NCBI RefSeq assembly: GCF_036032445.1 | Contig: NZ_CP107932.1 | Location: forward strand, 3,784,501-3,848,500 | DNA from: Nocardia sp. NBC_00416 | GTDB lineage: Bacteria > Actinomycetota > Actinomycetes > Mycobacteriales > Mycobacteriaceae | Reading direction: 5' to 3' | Length of the DNA: 64,000 nt | The notes under the pieces: model-generated | The model's database searches: none | Seen by the model: the letters and a program-made list of their open reading frames with translations, nothing else | Told to the model about the DNA's origin: nothing | Part shown: in pieces, positions 8,604 through 16,437 of the stretch | Numbering within the stretch: position 1 is the stretch's first letter | Layout of the letters: each line of letters starts with the position of its first letter | Program-made: the position numbers and the translations under genes

Positions 8604-9074
8604 TCAAGCTCGGGCGGCGCCTTCGGGCCAGACCACATCCACAGCCACCCCACGCTCTCGCGCCAGCTTCACCACGCTCCCCGTACCGCCGGCCTCTCCG
8701 CCCTCCCCGTCCCATACCACGACCAGCCGGTCAGCTGACCCGAGGAGCGCCTCGTTCGCCGCCTCATATGCCTCCCGGCCGGCCTCCGCGAACTCCATCA
8801 CCCGAACCTCGGATGCACGCGCCACCAGCCCGTCGAACACCGGTGCGTGATCAGGCTTCACTTTGGCTTCGCGGTAATTTCGGGAGGGCAACACCACCTC
8901 GAGCCGGCCACCGGCGTCGAGCACCGCTTGCGCGAACACCGAATCTGCGCCCCGGGCGATACAGCTCACTCCTACCAGATCCGGGACCTCGGCAAGGTGC
9001 CGAGCGATCTCCGCCCGCACCAGCACCGCGGTCTTCTCGGTGATGTTCATGTGCCCGGTCACGGCGACCCGCAT
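8604..9074 (-). CDS. SLOG-domain (nucleotide-binding, DprA/LOG-like) protein
   Basis: A 156-residue Rossmannoid protein, ATG preceded by AGGAGG five bases away. MRVAVTGHMNITEKT at the start, GVSCIARGADSVFAQAVL near residue 40 and LVVVWDGEGGEAGGTGSVVKLAR near the end are the strand-loop signatures of SLOG proteins, which bind nucleotides or nucleotide-derived ligands. It is divergent from a Nudix hydrolase, so the two may share a nucleotide substrate. The first about 65 bp of this gene are repeated, decayed, at 32809-32873. Ligand and role unknown. Confidence 0.8.
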   Translation of the reverse strand: MRVAVTGHMNITEKTAVLVRAEIARHLAEVPDLVGVSCIARGADSVFAQAVLDAGGRLEVVLPSRNYREAKVKPDHAPVFDGLVARASEVRVMEFAEAGREAYEAANEALLGSADRLVVVWDGEGGEAGGTGSVVKLARERGVAVDVVWPEGAARA

Positions 9075-9246
9075 CGTTACCTCCTATATGTTGGGCAGCC
9101 GGCGTATCCCGTCGCGTTATCCGGCGACCGCGACAGCTGCTACTTCGCCCTCCGCCAACCGTGGAGCCGGCCGCACTCCACCTGCAGTTATTCTGACGGT
9201 GTCCGTACACGTCCGCCTCCGGACCGGTTCCGCTACCGTCGAGGAG

Positions 9247-9780
9247 GTGAGCGATACCCGGTGGACGATCCTCGGTGAGCAGCTGGTCGACGAAAACCGG
9301 CACATCCGGCTGTCGACAGCGGACATTCGTCTCCCGGACGGGGTGGAGTTCACCCAGTACGTTGCCCGAATACCGCGGTGTGCGATGACGCTGGTGCTCA
9401 ACGACAACCGCGAGGTGCTGCTGATGTACCGGCACCGGTGGATCATCGACCAGTGGGTGTGGGAGCTGCCGGGAGGGTACGTCGACCACGCCGAAGATGT
9501 CGCCGCCGCGGCGGCCCGCGAGGTCGAAGAGGAGACCGGCTGGCGTCCGCGCACGATGGAACACCTCGTGACCTATCAGCCTGCGATCGGAACCTTGGAT
9601 CATCCCCAGGAGATCTACCTGGCCCGCGGTGCCGAGCTCACAGACACCCGCCCGGACATCAACGAGGCCGAGGCAATCCGCTGGGTACCACTCGATGAGG
9701 CGGTCGAGATGATCGATCGCGGAGAGATCGCCGGCGCGGCGACCGTGGTCGGTGTGTATCGGGCTCTCACACTCACCTGA
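9247..9780 (+). CDS. Nudix hydrolase (ADP-ribose pyrophosphatase-like)
   Basis: 177 residues from the GTG at 9247; a second in-frame GTG lies at 9199. The purine-rich GAGGAG directly abuts the 9247 GTG, so either the upstream GTG is used or translation is leaderless. The Nudix box is complete near residues 77-99 (GYVDHAE...REVEEETGW), and the N-terminal strand pattern (DENRHIRLSTADIRLPDGV, VLLMYRHRWIIDQWVWELPGG) is that of ADP-ribose-pyrophosphatase-type Nudix enzymes. Divergent from the SLOG gene. Confidence 0.88.
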   Translation: MSDTRWTILGEQLVDENRHIRLSTADIRLPDGVEFTQYVARIPRCAMTLVLNDNREVLLMYRHRWIIDQWVWELPGGYVDHAEDVAAAAAREVEEETGWRPRTMEHLVTYQPAIGTLDHPQEIYLARGAELTDTRPDINEAEAIRWVPLDEAVEMIDRGEIAGAATVVGVYRALTLT

Positions 9781-9887
9781 GCCCGGTACACCGCTCCCTC
9801 ACCCACGGGTTGAGCACTCAATCGATCGATTTCTCTACCCCCGCAGGGCTTCTCGCCAGCCTCGTTCCGATCGACCCCCTGCCCCGC

Positions 9888-10190
9888 ACCTAGCGGAAAG
9901 GTACCAGTTTCCTATCACTGCTGTACCTGGGACGGACCGCCTCGGTCGATAAGGCTTGATTCGGCCCCGGCGCCGGGTCGAACCATTCTGTTGGACAGCA
10001 CATTACGAGTTGCCGACCGCCTCACACTCCCCGGCGCCGGGTGCCTGCCATCAAACCTGATGAGGAGGAACCGTGCGCGAACGACCACCTTTGCCCAAGC
10101 GACCCGCGCGAAACCAGGCAATCGAAGCGGCCACCCGGATGTGGCGCGATCAATACGCCGTCGAGACAGCCGTGCTGGAACGAGTGGCGA
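9888..10190 (+). repeat. Copy A of the small-gene operon leader and first gene
   Basis: About 300 bp that recurs with many substitutions at 30770-31070. Shared landmarks include CACCTAGCG, CCTATCACTGCTG, CCGCCTCGGTCGAT, ACAGCACATTACGAG about 70 bases upstream of the first start, and the gene start GTGCGCGAACGACCACCTTT. The conserved non-coding part upstream of the start suggests a leader or promoter that moves with the operon. Confidence 0.75.
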
Positions 10191-10252
10191 CAGGACTCCG
10201 GGCCACACTCGATGTCCCGGAAACCGCGGCCGACGCCGATATCGCGCGATGA
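10073..10252 (+). CDS. Small basic protein, first gene of a three-gene operon
   Basis: 59 residues starting at GTG with GAGGAGG upstream. The N-terminus is very basic (RERPPLPKRPAR), followed by an amphipathic helix (QAIEAATRMWRDQYAVETAV) and a less ordered acidic tail. It overlaps the next gene by four bases. A diverged second copy starts at 30953 but is stopped after 23 codons by TGA where this gene has TGG. No family recognised; a small DNA- or membrane-interacting protein is possible. Confidence 0.65.
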   Translation: MRERPPLPKRPARNQAIEAATRMWRDQYAVETAVLERVATGLRATLDVPETAADADIAR

Positions 10253-10551
10253 GCCATTCGATCGCGTTCGGCTGGATCGACTACAACATCAGCCCGGCAC
10301 CCGAATCCGACCGCGACCGGATACGCCGCCTCGCCGACCAACTCGGCTACCGACTCGTGTGGCCCTGCGAACGATCGGTACTTCGGGTGGTCGATCAGGT
10401 ACGCAACGCTGAGGCCGACCTGCTGATCCTGCCTGCACCCGGCCACCTGAGCCCCCTCGAACTCAACGAGGTCATGGACATCGCCGACGTCGAGACCGTG
10501 TTACCCCGTCTCAGCTTCGCCCGCTGTACACCCCAGCAGGTGACACCATGA
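10249..10551 (+). CDS. Small resolvase-N-terminus-like protein
   Basis: 100 residues from the ATG that overlaps the previous stop. The order of strands and helices (IAFGWIDYNIS, RDRIRRLADQLGYRLVW, RNAEADLLILPAPGHLSP, IADVETVLPRLSFAR) resembles the N-terminal half of a serine-recombinase-like or flavodoxin-like fold, but the catalytic serine motif of resolvases is not evident, so recombinase activity is not claimed. Coupled to genes on both sides by ATGA overlaps. A decayed copy of its last third lies at 44347-44530. Confidence 0.65.
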   Translation: MSHSIAFGWIDYNISPAPESDRDRIRRLADQLGYRLVWPCERSVLRVVDQVRNAEADLLILPAPGHLSPLELNEVMDIADVETVLPRLSFARCTPQQVTP

Positions 10552-10631
10552 GCGCACTGGTAATCGCCGGTTTCGCGATCGCGATCGGACTGCCTCTGCT
10601 GGTGATCGCGGCGACGATCTGGTGGCCCTGA
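10548..10631 (+). CDS. 27-residue single-span membrane peptide
   Basis: ATG overlaps the preceding stop (ATGA); 27 codons ending in TGA. After MSA the peptide is a single hydrophobic segment (LVIAGFAIAIGLPLLVIA) followed by ATIWWP, so it should form one membrane helix with an aromatic C-terminal belt. It is too short for usual gene finders, but the overlap and its traces in three other copies (31066-31082, about 44490-44520, 47050-47084) argue that it is real. Confidence 0.55.
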   Translation: MSALVIAGFAIAIGLPLLVIAATIWWP

Positions 10632-10850
10632 TCGTCGCGTCGTGAACGGGCCACCGGCAGCAGCACCCAGGTTGCCGGCACACCCCCGACGCCACGATGC
10701 TCCGCGACCACCCTGCCGGACCCTGGGAACTCCGGAAAGCGGGATTTGGGTACGTACTATTCCGGCTTTCGAAGGAAACCCGGAACAAGGACCACTCCAG
10801 TCCTGGCTCGGACGCCATCACAATCGGGCTACCGCGCTCATCCGGTTGGT

Positions 10851-10910
10851 TCCCATTTAGGTACCATTTCGATTCCCATTTCCCATTTCATTCCCATTTG
10901 AGTACCATTT
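10851..10910. repeat. Six CCATTT direct repeats with helical phasing
   Basis: CCATTT occurs at 10853, 10864, 10876, 10883, 10894 and 10905, i.e. steps of 11, 12, 7, 11 and 11 bases. The sequence is AT-rich against its surroundings and ends at the start codon of the AlbA-type regulator gene. The one-turn spacing suggests cooperative binding of a protein to one DNA face, as in iterons or SARP-type sites. Confidence 0.6.
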
Positions 10911-10914
10911 GCCT

Positions 10915-12441
10915 GTGGCCATCGACCTGCCTGCGCTGATCCCCTCGCTGTGTTCACAGGGCGGCGACTGTACGAACATCGAGGTGAAGTCCGCGGCCGG
11001 CGGACTTCCGGACTCGTTGACCAGCACGTTGTCGGCCTTGGCGAACCTTCCGGGCGGCGGGTTGATCATCCTCGGCTTGGACGAGCGGGATGGTTTCCGG
11101 CCGACTGGATTGCCGGACCCTCAGAAGCTGAAACAGGGCCTCGCGCAGAAAGCCCGGTCGTTTACGCCACCTGTTCAGGTGACCATCGAAGACGCCACCG
11201 CCGACGGCAAGCCCGTCGTCGCCGCGGTAGTACACGAATGCGCACCGTCGGCCAAACCCTGCCGGGTCGGTGCGACCGGCGCGGCGTACCTGCGCGGGTA
11301 CGACGGGGATTTCCGGATGTCCACGCTCGAGGAGCAAGCTTTCCTCGCAGCCCGGCAAGCCCCGCATTTCGATCGGACGCCCGTAACCGAGGCGTCCCGG
11401 AACGACCTGGACGACGCGCTGGTCGAAGATTTCGCACGCACGGTGCGGTTGCGGGATCGACATGGACTCGGCCGGTTCAGCGGTGACGAACTGCTCAGAC
11501 GCGCAGGTGTGCTCACGCCCGACGGCGTCCCCACCCTGGCCGGGCTGCTGGCGCTCGGAACATATCCCCAGCAGTGGTTTCCCCAATACGTCATCCGCGC
11601 CGCCGCAGAGCCGGGGCCCACCGACCCACCGGGTACCCGGGCACGCAACCAAGTCACGCTGACCGGCCCGATCCCCCGCATGCTGGACGCGGCTCTGGAA
11701 TGGGCCGGACAGACCTTCGACACCGCCATCGTGAGCAGACCCGACGGCACCGTAGTCGACATACCGTCCTACCCGCTGGTCGCATTCCGCGAGCTGATCG
11801 CCAACGCAATGCTGCACCGTGATCTGGATCAGTGGTCACAGGGGATGGCCGTGGAAGTACGGCTGCGCCGCGATCGACTGATCGTCACCAACCCGGGCGG
11901 CCTCTATGGGGTGACCGTCGACCGCCTCGGCAAAGACACAGTGACTTCGGCGCGAAACATGTGGCTGGTCAACATCTGCCAATACCTGCGCTCACCAGAG
12001 TCCGGCAGCCGGGTCATCGAAGCACTGGCGACGGGAATACCAACCATCGCTCATGCTCTCGAAGCCAACAGGCTACCACCAGCCCAATACAGTGATATGG
12101 GCATCAGGTTCACCGCCGTTCTGCGAACCACAGCGGACCACCGAAAGGTTCCGGGCGAAGCGAAACAGCGACCAGCAGTTGCGCAGCCTGTGGAAGATCG
12201 AAGGCTTGAGGCAATGAACTCGACCACTGCCGAGTTGACCCCGACCCAACGACGAATCGCCGAAATCCTCGCGAACGGCCCACACGATACGTCACAGCTC
12301 CAACCTTTGCTCGAGCTGTCCACGTCCACGATCCGGAAAGCGTTACGCGCAATGCGGGACGCGGGAGTCGTAGTTCAGACCGGTGGACGGGGCCAGCGAA
12401 CAGTCTACGAGCTCACCGGCACCGGCAAACCCGCCAGTTGA
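10915..12441 (+). CDS. ATP-binding, AlbA_2 (Schlafen-like) domain regulator
   Basis: 508 residues from the GTG at 10915 (a TTG six bases earlier is also in frame). Residues 18-130 match the AlbA_2/Schlafen N-terminal domain (TNIEVKSAAGGLPDSL, LPGGGLIILGLDERDGF), residues about 250-370 a GHKL-type ATP-binding domain (LVAFRELIANAMLHRDL, NPGGLYGVTVDRLGKD), and the last 70 residues a winged helix (LTPTQRRIAEILANG...STSTIRKALRAMRDAGVV). This is the layout of COG2865-like transcriptional regulators. The phased CCATTT repeats directly upstream are the obvious candidates for its own operator. Confidence 0.88.
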   Translation: MAIDLPALIPSLCSQGGDCTNIEVKSAAGGLPDSLTSTLSALANLPGGGLIILGLDERDGFRPTGLPDPQKLKQGLAQKARSFTPPVQVTIEDATADGKPVVAAVVHECAPSAKPCRVGATGAAYLRGYDGDFRMSTLEEQAFLAARQAPHFDRTPVTEASRNDLDDALVEDFARTVRLRDRHGLGRFSGDELLRRAGVLTPDGVPTLAGLLALGTYPQQWFPQYVIRAAAEPGPTDPPGTRARNQVTLTGPIPRMLDAALEWAGQTFDTAIVSRPDGTVVDIPSYPLVAFRELIANAMLHRDLDQWSQGMAVEVRLRRDRLIVTNPGGLYGVTVDRLGKDTVTSARNMWLVNICQYLRSPESGSRVIEALATGIPTIAHALEANRLPPAQYSDMGIRFTAVLRTTADHRKVPGEAKQRPAVAQPVEDRRLEAMNSTTAELTPTQRRIAEILANGPHDTSQLQPLLELSTSTIRKALRAMRDAGVVVQTGGRGQRTVYELTGTGKPAS

Positions 12442-12544
12442 CCCAATGCGGCAACATATTCGGCGAGAGCTGACCGTCGCGACTCCACCATGCTCGATCT
12501 AGGCGGACTCGCGCAAATTCTCACCTGGTCTGCGTCCTGGAGAC

Positions 12545-12770
12545 CGGGCCACGTGGTTTGACGTTGGCGCGCTGCGCACGCTTGTGCCCCGCTCTGCGCC
12601 ACCATGCCTCAGTGACCCCGGAGGCGGAGCCGAATCGCCATGTTGTGCATAGCGTCGGTGTGGCCGGCTTCCGCCGCCCGCTGATACCAGATGATGGCAT
12701 CGTCGAACCGGAGCGTCTTGTCGAGCATGACTGCCAGGTGGCCACGAAATCGGGCTGCGCTCGGCCGAGC
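12545..12770 (-). pseudogene. Sel1/TPR-repeat remnant
   Basis: On the minus strand one frame gives FDDAIIWYQRAAEAGHTDAM and HNMAIRLRLRG, a clear Sel1-type repeat, and the next frame continues with TEAWWRRAG, the beginning of the following repeat. So a single-base frameshift splits the remnant; both ends are lost. It fills the gap between the AlbA-type gene and the next hypothetical gene. Confidence 0.6.
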
Positions 12771-12889
12771 CGGCCTGGCAGCATGGCAGGGTGCCGGATC
12801 TGTTGTGGAGTGAGGTCGAGAACTTCTTCGATCCCGACCTGATGGGTGCGCTGCCGGATGTATGCGTGTCGGGCACCTCGGTCGAGGAC
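12741..12889 (+). repeat. 149-bp segment, copy A (intact gene start)
   Basis: This segment, covering the end of the Sel1 remnant and the first 33 codons of the gene at 12791, recurs at 29521-29669 at the same length with only a handful of substitutions and no gap. Confidence 0.9.
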
Positions 12890-13276
12890 TGGCAGGCGGT
12901 GTTCGATCTGGTCCGGTCGAAGGGGTGGGCATGGGAGTACTCGGAGGGTGACGTCGAGCAGCGGCTGCCGTCTGCCGTGGAGGTTCTGTCGCGCCCTGCC
13001 GATTCGGAGATGGTCAGGCTGCGTGTCTGGCCTGTCCCGGATGTGTTGGTGATCTTCTGGCCCTTGTCGACCACGGAGATCGATTTCGATGTCGACCTTC
13101 GCCAGTTGCAGGGGCAGGCGGGGGTGGACACCCTGTGTGGTTTCCTGTGCACGGTCGGCCGGTGGTTGGGCAAGCCGGTGTCCATGAGCGCGGAGGGCGA
13201 CTACGGTTACCCGATGATGGGTTTCGACCCGGCCGCCGACCGGGTCGTGCTGCTGGCAGATCCGGAGCTCGACTGA
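12791..13276 (+). CDS. Hypothetical acidic protein
   Basis: 161 residues from a GTG at 12791, without an obvious ribosome site, so possibly leaderless. The protein is acidic with an N-terminal LLWSEVENFFDPDLMGALPD, a WPVPDVLVIFWPL strand and a C-terminal GFDPAADRVVLLADPELD; its pattern (alternating strands, many Asp) resembles immunity-type or small SUKH-like proteins but no family is recognised. A truncated copy of its first 33 codons lies at 29572-29669. Confidence 0.7.
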   Translation: MPDLLWSEVENFFDPDLMGALPDVCVSGTSVEDWQAVFDLVRSKGWAWEYSEGDVEQRLPSAVEVLSRPADSEMVRLRVWPVPDVLVIFWPLSTTEIDFDVDLRQLQGQAGVDTLCGFLCTVGRWLGKPVSMSAEGDYGYPMMGFDPAADRVVLLADPELD

Positions 13277-13314
13277 TTCCCCAGGATCGCCGACCGCCAC
13301 GGGGCGGGTCTGGT

Positions 13315-13640
13315 TCAGATGTTCAGGAACTTGAGATGGACGATACGAGTTTGCGCGTCACGCTCGTCGACCAGAACCTTACAGAAAACAAGATTCCCCG
13401 ACGGGGAAGTCATGTGATCGCGGGCGTAGAGAAGCTTCGGCGAAGAGTTCGGATCAGGACCGCGATCGTCGAAATGGACAACGCGTGCCCGGGCCCGAGC
13501 GGAGTGGAATACCCGGAGTTCTCCAGCATCCACGCCAGATCCAGCGGAGTCATCTCGACGGTCAACCGGAACCAGGGCTCGCGTCCGGCTTCCTTCTGCA
13601 CCAGCAGAACCTTATCAAGCCGTCCCCGGCTGCTGGACGC
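13315..13640 (-). pseudogene. Frameshifted hypothetical gene fragment
   Basis: Two minus-strand frames join into a plausible protein: LTVEMTPLDLAWMLENSGYS in one frame, then VVHFDDRGPDPNSSPKLLYA and SGNLVFCKVLVDERDAQT in the next, ending at 13315. The change of frame falls at about 13490. No family is recognised. It could be a recent frameshift in a small gene. Confidence 0.4.
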
Positions 13641-13909
13641 CCGGCCGTGCTGATCTCCGCCCGAGGTGGCAGCTACGGTCCCGGCGCGCCGAATCACGGC
13701 TTCGACTACGTTGTGCCCACCACCGAGGCGGTGCTCGGACGAGAAGAACTGCTGGGACTCGATGTCGCCACCGTGGTGCCCGAGCTGACCATGGCCCCCA
13801 CACACCGGCCCTGGCGAAGCTTCTCCCGATGCACAAGGCATCCATGGCCGCCGCCCACGACCGTGCTCGTGAACTCGCCGCGACGATCGCCACGGCGACC
13901 GCCGCCTGA
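13636..13909 (+). pseudogene. FMN-dependent azoreductase/flavodoxin-fold remnant
   Basis: The plus strand reads VLISARGGSYGPG, then FDYVVPTTEAVLG and VVPELTMAP, then a one-base frameshift into LAKLLPMHKASMAAAHDRAR, ending at TGA 13907-13909. This is the C-terminal half of an FMN-dependent NADH-azoreductase-like protein; the N-terminal FMN-binding half is missing. The rest of 13277-14108 shows nothing else I can support. Confidence 0.6.
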
Positions 13910-14108
13910 AATCCGACCCCACAACATCGGCCCGCCACCCGAACCCCGGCGGGCACGGCAACTCGACGCCGGCCGAGTCATGGGAACGGCGTGGCGACCG
14001 GGCGCGGACCCAGATATTCCCTGCGGGACAGCAAAGGGATGGCTACCCACCAGACCCGGCCGGTCAGCTCGTCGGCCTCGGAATGCCGGCGGCCGACCCG
14101 AAGGGCCG

Positions 14109-14756
14109 TCATGAGCCGCTCGGCATCCCCGGCCTCGGTGGGGCCGCTACACCACCCGGCGGGACACCATCTGGGACGAGGAGAATTGCGGCTGAGCGGT
14201 AGTCCCCGGACAGGTGCTCGACTGCGTCGAGGAAGTCGCGGAAGGCTCGGTCGGTGCGGGCGGTGTCGCCGGTGGCGTCGAGGTCCATGAGGAGACCACG
14301 GATAACGGCGAGAACGAGCGTCGCGAGATCCGGCCGACCGATGCTGCGCAGGCCGTCCTCGAGCGGCCCGAGCCAGTCGGTCGTCGCGGTGCGCCGGAAG
14401 TTGGGCCACAACTGCTGCTCCGCGCTCTCGCGCAGCTGACCGAACATCCGCAGGTACGGCTGCCCGTCCGGGCCGGTGATGGAGGTCCAGGCGCGGTTCA
14501 GGGTGGCCGTGTACGGCTCGTCGGGTCGCACCCGCAGGAGGTCGCCGAATATGTCGAGCTGACGTTGCCGCGCGTGCCCGAGGACGGCCCGCAGCAGCGC
14601 GTCGCGGGTGCCGAAGTGATAGATCAGCATGCGGGCCGAGGTCCCGGTGGCGGTGGCCAGCGGCTCGAGCCGGTCGGGGAGGCCGTGCGCGAGGGCGTGA
14701 TCAGCGCAGGCATCGAGCAGCCTCTCCTTGACGTGCGGTTGCGGTCGTCTACCCAC
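14109..14756 (-). CDS. TetR-family regulator
   Basis: 215 residues. The N-terminal HTH is at residues 8-55 (KERLLDACADHALAHG, LATATGTSARMLIYHFGTRD), with the YHFG turn typical of TetR proteins; the rest is the helical ligand domain, ending in a Pro/Gly-rich tail. Divergent from an alpha/beta hydrolase with a perfect 18-bp dyad between them, so it probably represses that gene and itself. Confidence 0.9.
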   Translation of the reverse strand: MGRRPQPHVKERLLDACADHALAHGLPDRLEPLATATGTSARMLIYHFGTRDALLRAVLGHARQRQLDIFGDLLRVRPDEPYTATLNRAWTSITGPDGQPYLRMFGQLRESAEQQLWPNFRRTATTDWLGPLEDGLRSIGRPDLATLVLAVIRGLLMDLDATGDTARTDRAFRDFLDAVEHLSGDYRSAAILLVPDGVPPGGVAAPPRPGMPSGS

Positions 14757-14770
14757 CGCCCTACTTTTTC

Positions 14771-14788
14771 ACGTAACGGCTATTACGT
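14771..14788. promoter_or_regulatory. TetR operator candidate
   Basis: ACGTAA-N6-TTACGT, a perfect dyad midway between the divergent TetR and hydrolase starts. Size and symmetry fit a TetR dimer. Confidence 0.65.
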
Positions 14789-14831
14789 CTATCGTCGGCA
14801 GGAGGCAATCAGGGCAGACGTGGAGGTGGCG

Positions 14832-15527
14832 ATGAGGGTCGTGTTCGTGCACGGGGCGTGCGTGCGGGACGGGTTGTGGTGGTGGCACCGCACCGCCGAG
14901 CTGCTCCAGGAGCGAGGGGTGCCGAGCACGGCCCCGGCACTGCCGAGCTGCGGCGAGGCAGGCCGGCCCGCCGGCGGCGGCGGGCCGGGGCTGCCCGAGG
15001 ATGTTGCCGCGGTGCGGCAGGTGCTGCAGGACAGCGACGAGCCGATCATCGTGGTCGCCCACAGCTACGGCGGCATCGTCACCGCGGAAGCCGCCGCGGG
15101 AATCGGGTCGGTACGGCACCTGCTCCTGATCTCCAGCTACCTGCCCGAGGTCGGGCAGAGCCTGTCCGAGTTCGGGGACGGCAGCCCTGCCCCGTTTCTC
15201 GACGTCGACCCCGACGCCGGCACATTCGGGGTCCGCCCCGAGCTGCTCGTGGATACCTTCCTGCAGGACTGCGACCCCGAAGTCCAGGCGCAGGCAGCCG
15301 CCCACCTCGCCCGACAGAGCGTGCAGGTGACCGGCCAACCGGTCGGGGCGGCCGCATGGCAGCAGTTGCCCTCTACGTATCTCATCTGCACCAAGGACCG
15401 GGGCACCCCACCGCGGCTGCAGCGCGAGTTCGCCCGCCGGGCCGGCAGCGCCGTCGAACTCGACGCCGGCCACCACCCGTTCCTGTCCCAACCCACCGAC
15501 GTCCGGGACCTGGTGCTGAGCCTATGA
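14832..15527 (+). CDS. Alpha/beta hydrolase
   Basis: 231 residues from the ATG at 14832, preceded by GGAGG at five bases; the much longer open frame upstream lies over the TetR gene. The oxyanion motif HGA (VVFVHGACVRDGLWWW) near residue 7, the nucleophile elbow AHSYGG around residue 80 and the C-terminal DAGHHPF histidine fit a serine hydrolase of the esterase/salicylate-esterase-like group. Substrate unknown; control by the divergent TetR is likely. Confidence 0.9.
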   Translation: MRVVFVHGACVRDGLWWWHRTAELLQERGVPSTAPALPSCGEAGRPAGGGGPGLPEDVAAVRQVLQDSDEPIIVVAHSYGGIVTAEAAAGIGSVRHLLLISSYLPEVGQSLSEFGDGSPAPFLDVDPDAGTFGVRPELLVDTFLQDCDPEVQAQAAAHLARQSVQVTGQPVGAAAWQQLPSTYLICTKDRGTPPRLQREFARRAGSAVELDAGHHPFLSQPTDVRDLVLSL

Positions 15528-15850
15528 CGGCAGCTGCGGACGAGCCGAGCCGGCGATCCGAAGGCCAGGAGACCGTCGTCAGTGCCGAAGGGGAATAGCT
15601 TTCGAGGGCCGACCCGGCCTACAACGGGCAGGGCGTCGACGGCCTGCTACTCGCCCGTATACCGCCGATGGGGCCGGCTGCTCGCCGCGCACGATCAACC
15701 ACTCCCTGTCTGTCATGTTCGGGCTCTATGCCTTCCACGGCCGTGGCGGTCCGGTGATCACGAGTTCGGCCCCAGCGGCAACGTCGGGCAACCTTCCTGG
15801 CCCACCGAAATGCTCAGACTACTTTCGCCGTGCTCGTCGGACCGGAAGGT
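15528..15850. other. Gap without supported gene
   Basis: About 320 bases after the hydrolase. Short open frames on both strands give no recognisable protein, and I see no repeat or strong hairpin. It adjoins a membrane-protein remnant and is probably decayed coding sequence. Confidence 0.4.
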
Positions 15851-16020
15851 CTACAGCAACGCTAGAACCGCTGCTCCGTGGCAGACCGCGGCGAACGCAG
15901 CGCCCGCGACCATGCCGGTCAGCCGATGAGTGACCCCGATGATGACGTCTCCGACCTGCGCGAGGATCGCGACCCCGAGCAGAAGCAGCAGGAATGCAGG
16001 CGCAGGTTCGGTTCCAGCCC
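15851..16020 (-). pseudogene. DUF4267-like membrane protein remnant
   Basis: The minus strand reads FLLLLLGVAILAQVGDVIIG, then THRLTGMVAGAAFAAVCHGA and AVLALL before a stop. Two hydrophobic spans around a GD motif match the C-terminal half of DUF4267-type membrane proteins such as the intact one at 23630. The N-terminal half is absent. The following 16021-16437 holds nothing else I can support. Confidence 0.45.
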
Positions 16021-16437
16021 GGACGGAATCGGTTGTGTGGTCGTTGCTACCGCCGAGCTGCAGAAGACCGGAATCGACGTCGACCGATGGCGTTCCGTGC
16101 ACGGAGCAGAACTCACTGAGGTCGTGCCGACCGGTGTCGAGATATTCCTGAATCCCGTCGGTGCCGCACCGTTCCGGCTCGCTTGCATCCCGAACTGACG
16201 GCAGGCCACGAGCTATTCGGCACCACTCGATGCGCCGCAATTTCGGGTGTTCGTGCCGATAATCTGTCACTCGCCGTCGCGTGCGTCGGGATCTCGCAGC
16301 GGCCGGTGTGTTCCGCCGAGATCGGGCATGCGGAAAGCGTAGTGCCCGCAGTCGTCAACTTATCTCGGCGAAGGACCCGCACAAGGACCTGGTTCGCGCT
16401 ATCACGGTTGCGCTCGGAATCCATGAGATGGTCACAG

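Noticed and set aside
12609..12932. Minus-strand frame as an intact Sel1 protein
   Set aside because: Carries only one repeat plus an out-of-frame second one; a remnant.
13485..14114. 209-codon plus-strand frame across the azoreductase remnant
   Set aside because: Only the middle matches the azoreductase fold; the C-terminus is in another frame, so it is a pseudogene rather than one gene.
15926..16198. 90-codon plus-strand frame with MSDPDDDVSDLRED
   Set aside because: Overlaps the membrane-protein remnant on the other strand; highly charged and with no recognisable fold. It could be a shadow of the remnant.
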